A stretch of 43,247 nucleotides of DNA. Origin: Elusimicrobiota bacterium. GTDB lineage: Bacteria > Elusimicrobiota > Elusimicrobia > Elusimicrobiales > UBA9959. Shown piece by piece: positions 7,739 through 15,420 of the stretch. Each line of letters opens with the position of its first letter. Positions within the stretch are counted from its first letter, which is position 1. Location: NCBI GenBank assembly GCA_018829985.1, contig JAHJSU010000251.1, forward strand, positions 1-43,247. The letters are read 5' to 3'. Made by a program: the position numbers and the translations under genes. The notes below the pieces were generated by a model. The model was not told the DNA's origin and did no database searches. It worked only from the letters and a program-made list of their open reading frames with translations.

Positions 7739-8255
7739 CCCGCCCCCTGCTCCAAAGGCGTGGGTTAACTTCGCGTACGCGCTTGTGCTTTATGCGGGTT
7801 TCTCGGCTTTTCTGATGTCCCTGCAGTTCTTTCTCTCGGGGACGCTCGTTTACGCGTTTTTCAGGACGCTGAACTTCGCGTTCGGGCCCGAGAGGCTGTA
7901 CTGGGTGAAGACGACGGGGTATGACGCGCTTGGTTTTGCCTTTCTTGCGGTCACGAACACGGTATTTCAGTATTATATGGCAAGCATGCTCTCGCGCGAT
8001 CTGAAGAACGGGCCGCGTCTTCTCCGTTCGCCCGGAGCGAACTTAGCGGGGCTTTTCGGCATTTTATTTCTTTCGTGCGGGATCTCGGCCCTGTTTTTTC
8101 TCAAACTGGCCGCGAAATCAAGTTTCAGTTCTTATGTGCTGGCCGCCTTTCCGCTGATAATATCTTATCTGCTGGGCGGGGTGCTGGGCCTTATACAGAA
8201 AGAGGAAGAAAACCCTTTCCGCAATTCCAAAGTGAAAATATTCAGGCTGGGCTGA
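7722..8255 (+). CDS. Hypothetical four-helix membrane protein
   Basis: A 177-aa protein of unknown family. Four hydrophobic stretches are visible: about residues 12-46 (one long segment or a hairpin, 'FAYALVLYAGFSAFLMSLQFF'), 65-90, 106-130 and 138-158. The N-terminus is proline-rich (PPPAP) and the C-terminal tail is charged and cytoplasm-like. It starts inside the end of era (17-base overlap), so it is translated with it, but nothing in its sequence suggests a ribosome role. A bidirectional hairpin follows the stop. Confidence 0.75.
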   Translation: MTKNNNPPPAPKAWVNFAYALVLYAGFSAFLMSLQFFLSGTLVYAFFRTLNFAFGPERLYWVKTTGYDALGFAFLAVTNTVFQYYMASMLSRDLKNGPRLLRSPGANLAGLFGILFLSCGISALFFLKLAAKSSFSSYVLAAFPLIISYLLGGVLGLIQKEEENPFRNSKVKIFRLG

Positions 8256-8268
8256 CCAAAAAAGATCA

Positions 8269-8296
8269 GGCCGCTTTTTATTTTTAAAAAGCGGCC
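8269..8296. terminator. Probable bidirectional terminator between convergent genes
   Basis: Perfect 11-bp arms GGCCGCTTTTT (8269-8279) and AAAAAGCGGCC (8286-8296) around a 6-base T-rich loop. It lies between the convergent stops of the membrane protein (8255) and tldE (8309). On the minus strand the stem is soon followed by a T-run (TGATCTTTTTT), the normal form of an intrinsic terminator; on the plus strand the T-run lies in the stem. Confidence 0.75.
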
Positions 8297-8308
8297 CGGC
8301 CCCTTTCT

Positions 8309-9598
8309 TTAAAACTCCGTTTTGCTGACAAAGTTAAAATCCCGGACCGTTATCGGGGGGATCGAGGTGTAGATCATTTCCTTTTCCTTCCCTATCTCGG
8401 CCGTATTATGGAACAGGTCGAAAACGCTCTGGTTGAAGCGGAAGTTATTGACGCTCCCGGCCAGCTTCCCGTCCTTTATCCTGAAAACCCCGTCTCTCGT
8501 CATGCCGGTAAAAATGCCGTCCATCAGGTCGACCAGCCGGATATACCAGAAGCTGTTGACGTACAGTCCGTTTTCCACGTTTGAAACAAGCTTGCCGGCG
8601 GGTTTATCCGTGCCCTTGAAAATGACGTTCGCAGGGAATTTTCCCGTCGCCTGAACCCCCTTCTTCGCAGCGTAGAACCTTGAGTGCCAGGGGCGCGCGA
8701 GTTTTCCGTTCCTGATCATATCAAAACCGATATAAGGCATGGCGTCTTCCGGCGAGAAAGGCGACAGGCTGACCTTCTCGTGGTCCGGCTTTGAATAAAT
8801 ATGTATCGCTTCATCCGCGATGCGCTCGCCCGGCCTTTTTGAGAAAGCGGTCCGTCCCTCGTCTATCGCCTTCGCGTCCATGTTGTGCCAGAGGAACATC
8901 ATAAGAAGCTCTTCAACGGCCGGAGGCCCCAGCACGACGGTGTATTTGCCGGCTTCCAGGGAAGCGGGATCAGCGGAAAGCCGCGCGTTGCCGATAATAT
9001 TCGCGAGGAACGCTTCCCCGTCATAGTCGGAGAAGTCTTTTGAGACGTGAAAATCCTTGAACGAGGAGTTTCCCGTCATGGCCGTAAGGGCGAATGTGGA
9101 ATAGCAATTGTTGTGTGAAACGCGCACGCCTTTGTTATTGTATACCTCGACAGTATACGGGTTCGTGGAGAGGCTGCCGGCGGAGTTCAGACCGGCTTTT
9201 TTAAGCTCCCTGAACGCGTCCCGGAGGATGCCGTATTTTTTGCCGTCGGACAGTTCCCCGAAGGCGGGCTTGAAATGTTTTATGGCCTGCGCCTCCTCGT
9301 TCGTCACGGGAGGCATATATTCCGGGTCTTTCGGCAGGAGTTTCGCCGCCTCATACGCTTTTTTTACCGCGTGCGTTACGCCGTCTTCCGAAAGATCGTT
9401 CGTCCTGTATGACCCGATCCTGCCGTCATAACCTACTTCGACCTTCACTTCCTCCTCCAGTTTGAACAGGTTTTCCCTGTTCACGGAATTATTGGAGAAC
9501 CTTATGTGATGCGTCTCGCTTTTTCCGTAACAGACTACGACATGGTCCGTCACGGGCTTCTTCAATATTTTTTCTATGATCAAATCCGGTCTTTTCAT
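8309..9598 (-). CDS. tldE: TldE/PmbA-family protein
   Basis: A 429-aa member of the TldD/PmbA (U62) superfamily. TldE (PmbA) forms a heterodimer with TldD, a zinc protease that trims ribosomally made peptides and unfolded chains; TldE itself lacks the metal site. Features are 'RFSNNSVNRENLFKLEEEV' at the N-terminus, the usual 'SAGSLSTNPYTVEVYNNKGV' region, and 'YTSIPPITVRDFNFVSKTEF' at the end. No HExxxH is present, which identifies it as the non-catalytic partner. Its ATG overlaps the tldD stop by one base (TAATG), so the subunits are translationally coupled. Transcription runs from tldD into tldE. Confidence 0.85.
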   Translation of the reverse strand: MKRPDLIIEKILKKPVTDHVVVCYGKSETHHIRFSNNSVNRENLFKLEEEVKVEVGYDGRIGSYRTNDLSEDGVTHAVKKAYEAAKLLPKDPEYMPPVTNEEAQAIKHFKPAFGELSDGKKYGILRDAFRELKKAGLNSAGSLSTNPYTVEVYNNKGVRVSHNNCYSTFALTAMTGNSSFKDFHVSKDFSDYDGEAFLANIIGNARLSADPASLEAGKYTVVLGPPAVEELLMMFLWHNMDAKAIDEGRTAFSKRPGERIADEAIHIYSKPDHEKVSLSPFSPEDAMPYIGFDMIRNGKLARPWHSRFYAAKKGVQATGKFPANVIFKGTDKPAGKLVSNVENGLYVNSFWYIRLVDLMDGIFTGMTRDGVFRIKDGKLAGSVNNFRFNQSVFDLFHNTAEIGKEKEMIYTSIPPITVRDFNFVSKTEF

Positions 9599-11034
9599 TA
9601 TTTCGCCCTCCGTACCATGATCTTCCTGAACCTGGCCGGGCTTGCCCCGTGGGTCATCTGGGCCAGCTGCATGGGATCGCCTTTCCCGCAGGTTATGAAC
9701 CCCGCCCGTTTAAAAGACCTTTCATCGGCTATGGCGTCGCAGCTGCGCCAGAACTCGTAGGAGATCGCGTTATATACGACGTTTTTCAGCATGCCCGTGA
9801 GCTTCCCTTTTTTTATTTCCCAGAAAGCGTCCCCGCCGAACTGCATATTGAGCCGCATCTGGTCTATGCTGAACGAACCCATGCCTTCGATGTAGATCCC
9901 GTCATCGGTGTCCGCGATCAGTTCTTCAACCGAGAGAGGCTTCGCGCCGGGCGCCAGATAGAGGTTCGGTATCCTGGTAATAGGGACATCGCAGTACTTG
10001 GCGGCCCTTGTGGTGCCGTTCGCGCGCTCCATTTTCATCCTGTGGGCGAGTTCCCGGTTCACCCCGTATCCCGTAAGTATCCCGTTTTTTATCATGTGCC
10101 ACTTCCGGCATTCAACGCCCTCGTCGTCGTATCCGCAGCTCGCGAGCCCCCCCTCAAGGGTGTTGTCCGCGATAAAGTTGACGATCTCGGAACCGTATTT
10201 AAAATTATTAAGCTTCTCCATGGTCGCGAAACTCCTGCCGGCGCAGGACTCTTCATAGCCGAGAACGCGGTCAAGCTCCGTCGGATGCCCTACGGACTCG
10301 TGCATGGTAAGGGAAAGGTGCTCCGGATCAAGTATAAGCGTGGCAGTCCCGGTTTCGCAGGACCTGGCAAAACAGTGCTCGCGGGCCTGCGCGGCTATCC
10401 TTTCCGCGTTGGTCTTGAAATCTATCCCCCTGAAATATTCATAGCCGGCATTCATGGGAGCGGGCCAGTAATGCCGCGTTTTCACCTCGCCGCCGGCCCT
10501 GGCCGTGGCTTCGATCTGGGGGAGCACGGTGAAGACGTCGGTTTCTATTACAGAGCCTTCCGTATTGGCGTATTTCTTCTTCATGTTCCGGAACACAAGA
10601 TAGGAGCCCGCTTTGATAACATCCTTTCCTTTCAGTATCGTTTCGCCGGCCTGGAGGAGCACGCCGACGGCGTCGCTCACTTTCACGTCGAACGGGTCTT
10701 CCTTTATCGTCGTCGAGAATTTCGCGGTATGCCTGGGCTCTCCGGCCAGTTCAACGGCGCCTGCCGCGGATTTGTCCGCGCTTTTGGCGAGAGCCAGCGC
10801 CTTGTCGGCGGTTTTCCTGAGGGCGGCCGGGTCCGTCCTGCTTGTGGAGGCGTAACCCCAGCCGTTTTCCCAGAGCGCTTTTATACCGACGCCGGAAACG
10901 TTCTGTTCGGTTATCTGTTCCACGCGGGTGTCTTCCGTTGTAATTTCCCGCTCGCGGAAAAGATGTTCCCGCGCGTCCGCGAAACGGACCTTTTTTCCCG
11001 CCAGATAGCTTATGATCTCCCTGAGGTTGTCCAT
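9598..11034 (-). CDS. tldD: TldD-family zinc metalloprotease
   Basis: The catalytic partner of the TldD/TldE heterodimer, 478 aa, about the length of the E. coli protein. The zinc motif 'MHESVGHPTELDRV' (HExxxH) is at about residue 250; 'EGMGSFSIDQMRLNMQFGGDAFWE' and the C-terminal 'FITCGKGDPMQLAQMTHGASP' are other family blocks. Start: ATG with AGGAA about six bases upstream. The upstream gap carries a transposed miniature element (11079-11186), separating it from the radical SAM gene on the same strand. Substrate is unknown; in other bacteria the pair matures microcins and similar peptides, but no precursor peptide is visible nearby. Confidence 0.92.
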   Translation of the reverse strand: MDNLREIISYLAGKKVRFADAREHLFREREITTEDTRVEQITEQNVSGVGIKALWENGWGYASTSRTDPAALRKTADKALALAKSADKSAAGAVELAGEPRHTAKFSTTIKEDPFDVKVSDAVGVLLQAGETILKGKDVIKAGSYLVFRNMKKKYANTEGSVIETDVFTVLPQIEATARAGGEVKTRHYWPAPMNAGYEYFRGIDFKTNAERIAAQAREHCFARSCETGTATLILDPEHLSLTMHESVGHPTELDRVLGYEESCAGRSFATMEKLNNFKYGSEIVNFIADNTLEGGLASCGYDDEGVECRKWHMIKNGILTGYGVNRELAHRMKMERANGTTRAAKYCDVPITRIPNLYLAPGAKPLSVEELIADTDDGIYIEGMGSFSIDQMRLNMQFGGDAFWEIKKGKLTGMLKNVVYNAISYEFWRSCDAIADERSFKRAGFITCGKGDPMQLAQMTHGASPARFRKIMVRRAK

Positions 11035-11078
11035 ATATTCCTTATTTTCTTATTTGAGCTGGTTTGCATCCTTAAATT

Positions 11079-11186
11079 GTTACTACTCAGCCACAAAGTC
11101 ACAAAGACACGAAGGAAATCAGACAATAAACCGTTTGATCCATAAACTTTCTTTGTGCCTTGGTGTCTTAGTGGCTGAGTAGTTAC
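11079..11186. mobile_element. 108-bp miniature element, core A, with exact 8-bp target duplication
   Basis: Ends GTTACTACTCAG and CTGAGTAGTTAC; flanks CTTAAATT at 11071-11078 and 11187-11194 are identical. The arms are tandem octamers CACNAAGN around a spacer with GTTTGATCCATAAAC. It is the reverse complement of the copies at 21970, 28490 and 31129 apart from a few bases. It lies between the amrS stop and the tldD start. Confidence 0.93.
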
Positions 11187-11224
11187 CTTAAATTATAATA
11201 CAAAAATAGGCGAAATCAGACTCT

Positions 11225-12283
11225 TTAAGACCAGACGCCCGCTATGTCCGCGGAACAGCCGGGGCATGCCCCCGTGCCGCGTCCGGAGCTCCTGACCGCG
11301 TTTTCCAGCACCTTGAAACCGCGCCGCCGCACCAGCGCCCTGCCGCAGGCCGGACAGCAAGTGTCCTCGAACCCGCGCCCCGGGATATTTCCGGTATAGA
11401 CGTATTTCAGGCCTTTCCTCAAGCCTATCTCCCTGGCTTTTACCAGCGTCGCGGGGGACGTGGCGTCCCGGTCCGTCATCTTGTAGGCGGGATAAAAAGC
11501 CGTGACATGCCAGGGAATGTCGCCGGAGAGGCCGGCGATGAAGCCCGCCAGAGCCTCAAGTTCGGCGGTTCCGTCGTTAAAGCCGGGTATAAGCAGCGTT
11601 ACTATCTCAAGCCAGAAGCCCTTGGCGTGTATCATCTCCAGCGCCTTCAGGACCTTACCCAGTTTTCCTCCGGCCGTTTTCCGGTACTTCTCGTCATCGA
11701 AAGTCTTGAGGTCCGCCTTATAGAGATCGACGTGCGGCCTTATATAATCCAGGACTTCGGCCGAGGCGTAGCCGTTCGAAACATAAGCGGCCCTGATGCC
11801 GTATTTCCGGGCTTCCCTGAAAACGGCCGCGCTCCACTCTGCGGTTATCAGCGGCTCGTTATAGGTGGAGACTATCAGGCCTGCCTCCGCTGTGCGGGCG
11901 GCGGAAGCGAGTTCTTCCGGCGTTACCGGCTCAAGGCTCCCGGCAAGGCAGGCGGGGTCTCTGAGAACCTGTGAAGTGCGGTGGTTCTGGCAGAAAGCGC
12001 ATTTAAAATTACAGCCGAGCATTCCGAACGAGAGGGTAACGGCTCCGGGCAGGACGTGAAAAAAAGGTTTTTTTTCCACGGGGTCCGGCGCGGAACCCGA
12101 GATGTAGCCCCAGGGGGCCTTCAGGGTTCCGCCTTCATTAAAGCGCACTTTGCATACGCCCGCGCCGCCGGCGGCTATGACGCATTTGTGGGCGCAGGCA
12201 AGGCACCGGCAGGCGTTGCCGGGCATTTTTTCGGCCAGCGCGGCCGGGGCGGAATATTTACGCAGCTGTTCAAAAAGAGTCAT
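11225..12283 (-). CDS. amrS: AmmeMemoRadiSam-type radical SAM enzyme
   Basis: A 352-aa radical SAM protein of the AmrS / pyruvate-formate-lyase-activase-like group. The cluster motif is 'GMLGCNFKCAFCQNHRTSQ' (CxxxCxxC, about residues 95-102). Ahead of it the family-specific 'CLACAHKCVIAAGGAGVCKVR' and 'DPVEKKPFFHVLPG' are present. Two C-terminal CxxC pairs (CPACG, CPGC) suggest a zinc ribbon. In other genomes AmrS is encoded with Memo and AMMECR1 proteins in a three-gene system of unknown chemistry; those partners are not in this window. The ATG directly follows a repeat and has no ribosome site. Confidence 0.88.
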   Translation of the reverse strand: MTLFEQLRKYSAPAALAEKMPGNACRCLACAHKCVIAAGGAGVCKVRFNEGGTLKAPWGYISGSAPDPVEKKPFFHVLPGAVTLSFGMLGCNFKCAFCQNHRTSQVLRDPACLAGSLEPVTPEELASAARTAEAGLIVSTYNEPLITAEWSAAVFREARKYGIRAAYVSNGYASAEVLDYIRPHVDLYKADLKTFDDEKYRKTAGGKLGKVLKALEMIHAKGFWLEIVTLLIPGFNDGTAELEALAGFIAGLSGDIPWHVTAFYPAYKMTDRDATSPATLVKAREIGLRKGLKYVYTGNIPGRGFEDTCCPACGRALVRRRGFKVLENAVRSSGRGTGACPGCSADIAGVWS

Positions 12284-12294
12284 AAAATAGGGAA

Positions 12295-12412
12295 GGCTTA
12301 AGGCTAAAGGATAAAGGCTAAGGGAAGATTTTTTTTGTTTTCCAGTGTCTTTACCCTAATCCTTTAGCCTTCATCCTTTATCCTTCCAGAAATTGCCATG
12401 GCAATTTTCGGG
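12295..12412. repeat. Class L1 inverted repeat plus small palindrome
   Basis: Left arm GGCTTAAGGCTAAAGGATAAAGG, right arm CCTTTAGCCTTCATCC... (12359-12387), then an AT-rich palindrome AAATTGCCATGGCAATTTT (12391-12409). This hairpin-plus-palindrome layout is seen in four other L1 copies. It fills the gap between the lipid kinase stop and the amrS start. Confidence 0.7.
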
Positions 12413-13285
12413 CTAGGGCGCAATGACGTTAAGAACCTGATGCAGGACTGAAAATCTCAAGTTCCCGTCGCTTTCAAAATCCTCACCGTCCAGATGATAC
12501 GGGGATCCGGCCGGGCAGCTGAGCTCGACCGTGCGGGCGGTGAAAGTCGTGACCAGGTCCGTATGCCTGGGCAGGGTGCCGTTAAAAAGGTCCGGGACGG
12601 CGCGCAAGGTCCGCAAAATGCCGGCTTTTTTCACCACCACGACGTTCAGTATGCCGTCGTCGATATAGGCGTCAGGCGCGATCACGGCCCCCCCGCCGTA
12701 TTGGCGGCCGTTCAGGATAGCGGTGACCATTGGCGAAAACTCATAGCGCCGGCCGTTCATTACGATTACGACGGGCCCGGGCCTGTACCGTAAAAATGTG
12801 ACAGCGGAATGATAGACATAAGGCAATATGCCTCTGCGGCAGCCGCTATTGAAGATCCGGGCCACCTCGGCGTCAAGGCCCACGCCCGCCGCGCAGAAAA
12901 ACGGTTTACCGTTCGCCAGCCCCGCGTCTATTTTCCGCGGACGCCATTGGAGCAGCCCGTTAAGGGCTTCCTCTATTTTCAGCGGGATATAGAGGTTCCT
13001 GGCCAAGCCGTTGCCTGAACCGCCGGGCAGTATCCCCAGCGCCTGGGTCCTGCCTATCAAAGGTTCGGCGGCCTCGCGGATGGTCCCGTCTCCGCCGGCT
13101 GCGACCACATGGAAAAACCCGTTTATGACGGCTTTTCTTGAAAGCTCGGCGGCATGGCCGCGCCGTTCGGTAAAGGCCAGCTCATAATGCAGGCGCCGCC
13201 CCTTAAAAAAATCATGTATAAGTTCCGGCAGTCGCGCGGCGCCGGCTTTACCGGCGGCGGGGTTTATAATGAAGAAATAAGACAT
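12413..13285 (-). CDS. Diacylglycerol-kinase family lipid kinase
   Basis: A 290-aa member of the DAGK catalytic family (YegS/DgkB/BmrU type). The N-terminus reads 'FFIINPAAGKAGAARLPEL'; the nucleotide site is 'VVAAGGDGTIREA' (about residues 60-72) followed by 'LGILPGGSGNGLARNL'. The C-terminal half has the conserved 'NGRQYGGGAVIAPDAYIDDGILNVVVV' segment and 'YHLDGEDF'. These enzymes phosphorylate diacylglycerol or related lipids at the membrane; the sequence does not show which lipid. Length is normal. ATG has no clear ribosome site and is preceded by an inverted repeat. Confidence 0.88.
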   Translation of the reverse strand: MSYFFIINPAAGKAGAARLPELIHDFFKGRRLHYELAFTERRGHAAELSRKAVINGFFHVVAAGGDGTIREAAEPLIGRTQALGILPGGSGNGLARNLYIPLKIEEALNGLLQWRPRKIDAGLANGKPFFCAAGVGLDAEVARIFNSGCRRGILPYVYHSAVTFLRYRPGPVVIVMNGRRYEFSPMVTAILNGRQYGGGAVIAPDAYIDDGILNVVVVKKAGILRTLRAVPDLFNGTLPRHTDLVTTFTARTVELSCPAGSPYHLDGEDFESDGNLRFSVLHQVLNVIAP

Positions 13286-13303
13286 AAGAGTAAAGGAAGG
13301 CTA

Positions 13304-13408
13304 AAGTGTAGAGTCTAGAGTGTAAAGTAAACAATACAAGTCGCGAGTGGAGAGGTTAAAGTAATAACGGAATGTTTTAATACTCTACACTTTAGACTGT
13401 AGACTTTC
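13304..13408. repeat. Inverted repeat of GTSTARA heptamers
   Basis: The left arm (13305-13330) is GTGTAGA-GTCTAGA-GTGTAAA-GT, four tandem degenerate heptamers. The right arm (13381-13405) is TACTCTACACTTTAGACTGT..., the complement. It fills the gap between the lipid kinase and the anchored hypothetical on the same strand. Confidence 0.7.
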
Positions 13409-13416
13409 GACTTTTA

Positions 13417-14157
13417 TTATTCTACCGCGCTTACTCCGGTGGCCCAGGAGGCTTTTTTGCCGCTTGGATTTATCCCAAGCAGTTTATTGCCGGAGCTTAA
13501 GTCTCCTTTTACGCATTTGAAAATGATATTGTAAAAATAGCCGATTTTAAGCTCCGGTTTTTCACCCAGCAGGAAATCGTCTTCTATATAGACATAATCC
13601 ACGTTTTTGCCGCCGCGGGCGTATACAAAATTAAGCGTCCAGCCGTTCTGCGTTTTCTTGGCCAGGATCATCTGGAGCTCCATCCCAAGGTCCTGCCCGG
13701 CGTAGCGCGCCGGATTTTTAAAGAAACCATCTTCAGCGCCTCTGACTACGGAGTCTTTATTCTCCGCTTTATCAGCCCTGGCCGGCTGCCCGTCTGCGGG
13801 CCCGGGGCCGGTCTGAGACTCGTCTCCGCCATAGGTTATCTCATAATCCGCTTCGGGCGCGGGCTTGACCGGCAGGGCGAAATCCTCCCCGGTCCCATCG
13901 GTTTTCGCCCGGGGTGAAACAGCCAGGCTCCTGGTTGAGGCGGCCCCCTCCCCGCCGGCGGCCGCCGGGCCTTTTGCGGCCGGGGTCTCAGGATTATCGT
14001 CCGGAGCCGGTTTAGCGGCAGTATAGCCGCGGGGATATCTGGCGACATAACGGTCCGCTTCTTTCCCGCCCAGGCGTTCTTTTATGATATAGCCAAGGAT
14101 GACGCCTATAAGCAGGACCAGCAGCGTGTTTATTATTCGCAATCTGAAAAAGTTCAC
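13417..14157 (-). CDS. Hypothetical membrane-anchored protein with Pro/Ala-rich linker
   Basis: A 246-aa protein not matched to any family. GTG start with GGAGG seven bases upstream. Residues 7-26 ('RIINTLLVLLIGVILGYIIK') form one membrane segment or uncleaved signal; residues 35-140 are a disordered Pro/Ala/Gly/Asp-rich linker; residues 145-240 form a compact domain with several beta-like stretches ('GMELQMILAKKTQNGWTLNFVYA', 'YFYNIIFKCVKGD'). The layout, with an anchor, a spacer and a periplasmic domain, suggests an envelope-spanning protein. No catalytic motif seen. Confidence 0.65.
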   Translation of the reverse strand: MNFFRLRIINTLLVLLIGVILGYIIKERLGGKEADRYVARYPRGYTAAKPAPDDNPETPAAKGPAAAGGEGAASTRSLAVSPRAKTDGTGEDFALPVKPAPEADYEITYGGDESQTGPGPADGQPARADKAENKDSVVRGAEDGFFKNPARYAGQDLGMELQMILAKKTQNGWTLNFVYARGGKNVDYVYIEDDFLLGEKPELKIGYFYNIIFKCVKGDLSSGNKLLGINPSGKKASWATGVSAVE

Positions 14158-14250
14158 TTAGGAGCCTCCGCAGAATAACTTGAACATTTGGCTGACCGAT
14201 TTTGCGGCGAAACGAGGAACGAGGAGCGCGTCGTTATTTCATTAACGTTC

Positions 14251-14397
14251 GTAACTGCTTAGGTAGCTAGGCTGCTGGACAGCTAAACTGCTAGACAGCT
14301 AGACAGCTAGGCTGCCAGAAAAATATTTTTTGTTTCTTCCTCTGCGAAGCTGCCTCGCCGTCTAGCCGCCTAGCCGCCTCGCTACCTGAGTAGTAAC
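14251..14397. mobile_element. 147-bp miniature element with CTAG-rich core
   Basis: Ends GTAACTGCTTAGGTAGC and GCTACCTGAGTAGTAAC are imperfect complements. The core arms are repeats of GCTAGACA-like octamers, the class that also occurs without these ends at 29771 and 33919. Flanks TAACGTTC and CAACGCTC match 6 of 8, a decayed target duplication. It sits in the shared upstream gap of two divergent genes. Confidence 0.75.
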
Positions 14398-14461
14398 CAA
14401 CGCTCCATATATTGTATATTTTAGTGGTATGAAGAAAACATTGATTTTTTTAGGAGGTACG

Positions 14462-15199
14462 ATGAAAAGAGTATTAACCGCTCTTATCCTGACGGGGTTT
14501 TTGACGGGTTTGTCATGGGGTGAAACAGCGTGCGTCTATGAATACAGCGGCGAAGTGTTCCTGCTTGAGCCGGGTTCCGCCGTGTGGCAGACACTGGTCA
14601 AACCGACGCCGCTTAAAGAAGGCTCGCGCGTAAAGACCGGTCCGAAAGGTTTCTGCAAAATCCTCGCCGGAGACGGCACTTTGATAGATATTGACGAAAA
14701 CTCCGAAACCGTGGTGGAAACGCTGAAACTTGAAAAAGCCAGTCGGGATTACAGCTTCAATCTGATAAAAGGCAAAATAATGTGGCTGTTCGCCAAGGCA
14801 AAAGCAAGACTCTCCAAACTTGTGGTAAAGACCCCCCGCGCCGTGTGCGCCGTCCGCGGGACAAGCTTTACCATTTTGGTCTCGTCGGATACTTCCGAGA
14901 TAGGCCTTTTTGAGGGCGCGCTGGACATAAAGGCGGGCGGCAAAGAAACGGCGCTCACTCCCGGGAAGGAGGCGCTGGTGGGCTCCGACACCGAAGTAAA
15001 AGTGAACGAGCAGCTGTCGAGATTCATGCGGGCGGAACAGCGGCGCTATCTCAAGCTTCAGAAATACGCCGACACACTCCGTAAAAAATTGGCGGCCCGG
15101 GAAGGATATATAGACGATTTTCTTAAGGTCCAGGATAAAAAGCTAAAGGCCCGTGAAGAACGGCTGAAGAACAGGCTTGAAAAGCGCGGAAAGAAGTAA
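14462..15199 (+). CDS. FecR-domain secreted protein
   Basis: A 245-aa exported protein. I chose ATG 14462 over 14429 because AGGAGGT lies just upstream and the signal peptide 'MKRVLTALILTGFLTGLSWG' then begins cleanly. The central FecR-type beta domain shows 'YSGEVFLLEPGSAVWQ', 'LKEGSRVKTGPKGFCKI' and 'VKTPRAVCAVRGTSFTI', the last being the family's 'P.a...vRGT.f' hallmark. The C-terminal 70 residues are a charged coiled coil (KLKAREERLKNRLEKRGKK). Lone FecR domains with helical tails are common in envelope clusters and are not linked to iron uptake. It is divergent from the anchored hypothetical and close to two lipoprotein genes. Confidence 0.85.
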   Translation: MKRVLTALILTGFLTGLSWGETACVYEYSGEVFLLEPGSAVWQTLVKPTPLKEGSRVKTGPKGFCKILAGDGTLIDIDENSETVVETLKLEKASRDYSFNLIKGKIMWLFAKAKARLSKLVVKTPRAVCAVRGTSFTILVSSDTSEIGLFEGALDIKAGGKETALTPGKEALVGSDTEVKVNEQLSRFMRAEQRRYLKLQKYADTLRKKLAAREGYIDDFLKVQDKKLKAREERLKNRLEKRGKK

Positions 15200-15208
15200 C
15201 GAAAATTG

Positions 15209-15321
15209 GTAACTACTCAGGTCTGTCGTCGTAGTGGCAGAGTTTACTCTGCCCAAAAAGGCAAAGCAAGCTTTGCCACTACAAAAAATACGTGAAAAAT
15301 ACGGAGAACCTGAGTAGTTAC
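15209..15321. mobile_element. 113-bp miniature element, core B, second copy
   Basis: Identical by eye to 6006-6118, with GTAACTACTCAGG ends. Flanks GAAAATTG (15201-15208) and GGAAATTG (15322-15329) match 7 of 8. Two copies 9 kb apart without divergence point to recent movement or gene conversion. Confidence 0.88.
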
Positions 15322-15327
15322 GGAAAT

Positions 15328-15405
15328 TGTAAGTTGACAAGTTGACTGGTTGATAAGTGTCGCAGCTTTCTTGCTTATCAACTGCCGTTCCCACTTATCA
15401 ACGGG
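15328..15405. repeat. Inverted repeat of GTTGAYNR octamers
   Basis: Left arm GTAAGTTGACAAGTTGACTG and GTTGATAAGT; right arm CTTATCAACTGCCG and CACTTATCAACG. Its reverse complement is related to the repeat around 35530-35734, including GTTGATAAGTGGG-AACGGC. It lies downstream of the FecR gene and the convergent lipoprotein gene, where a transcript end is expected. Confidence 0.65.
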
Positions 15406-15420
15406 GTTTTTTAACCAGCC

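Noticed and set aside
9649-11145. 498-aa plus-strand ORF opposite tldD
   Set aside because: It is a shadow of the tldD reading frame, ends in a transposed element and resembles no family; tldD has clear motifs.
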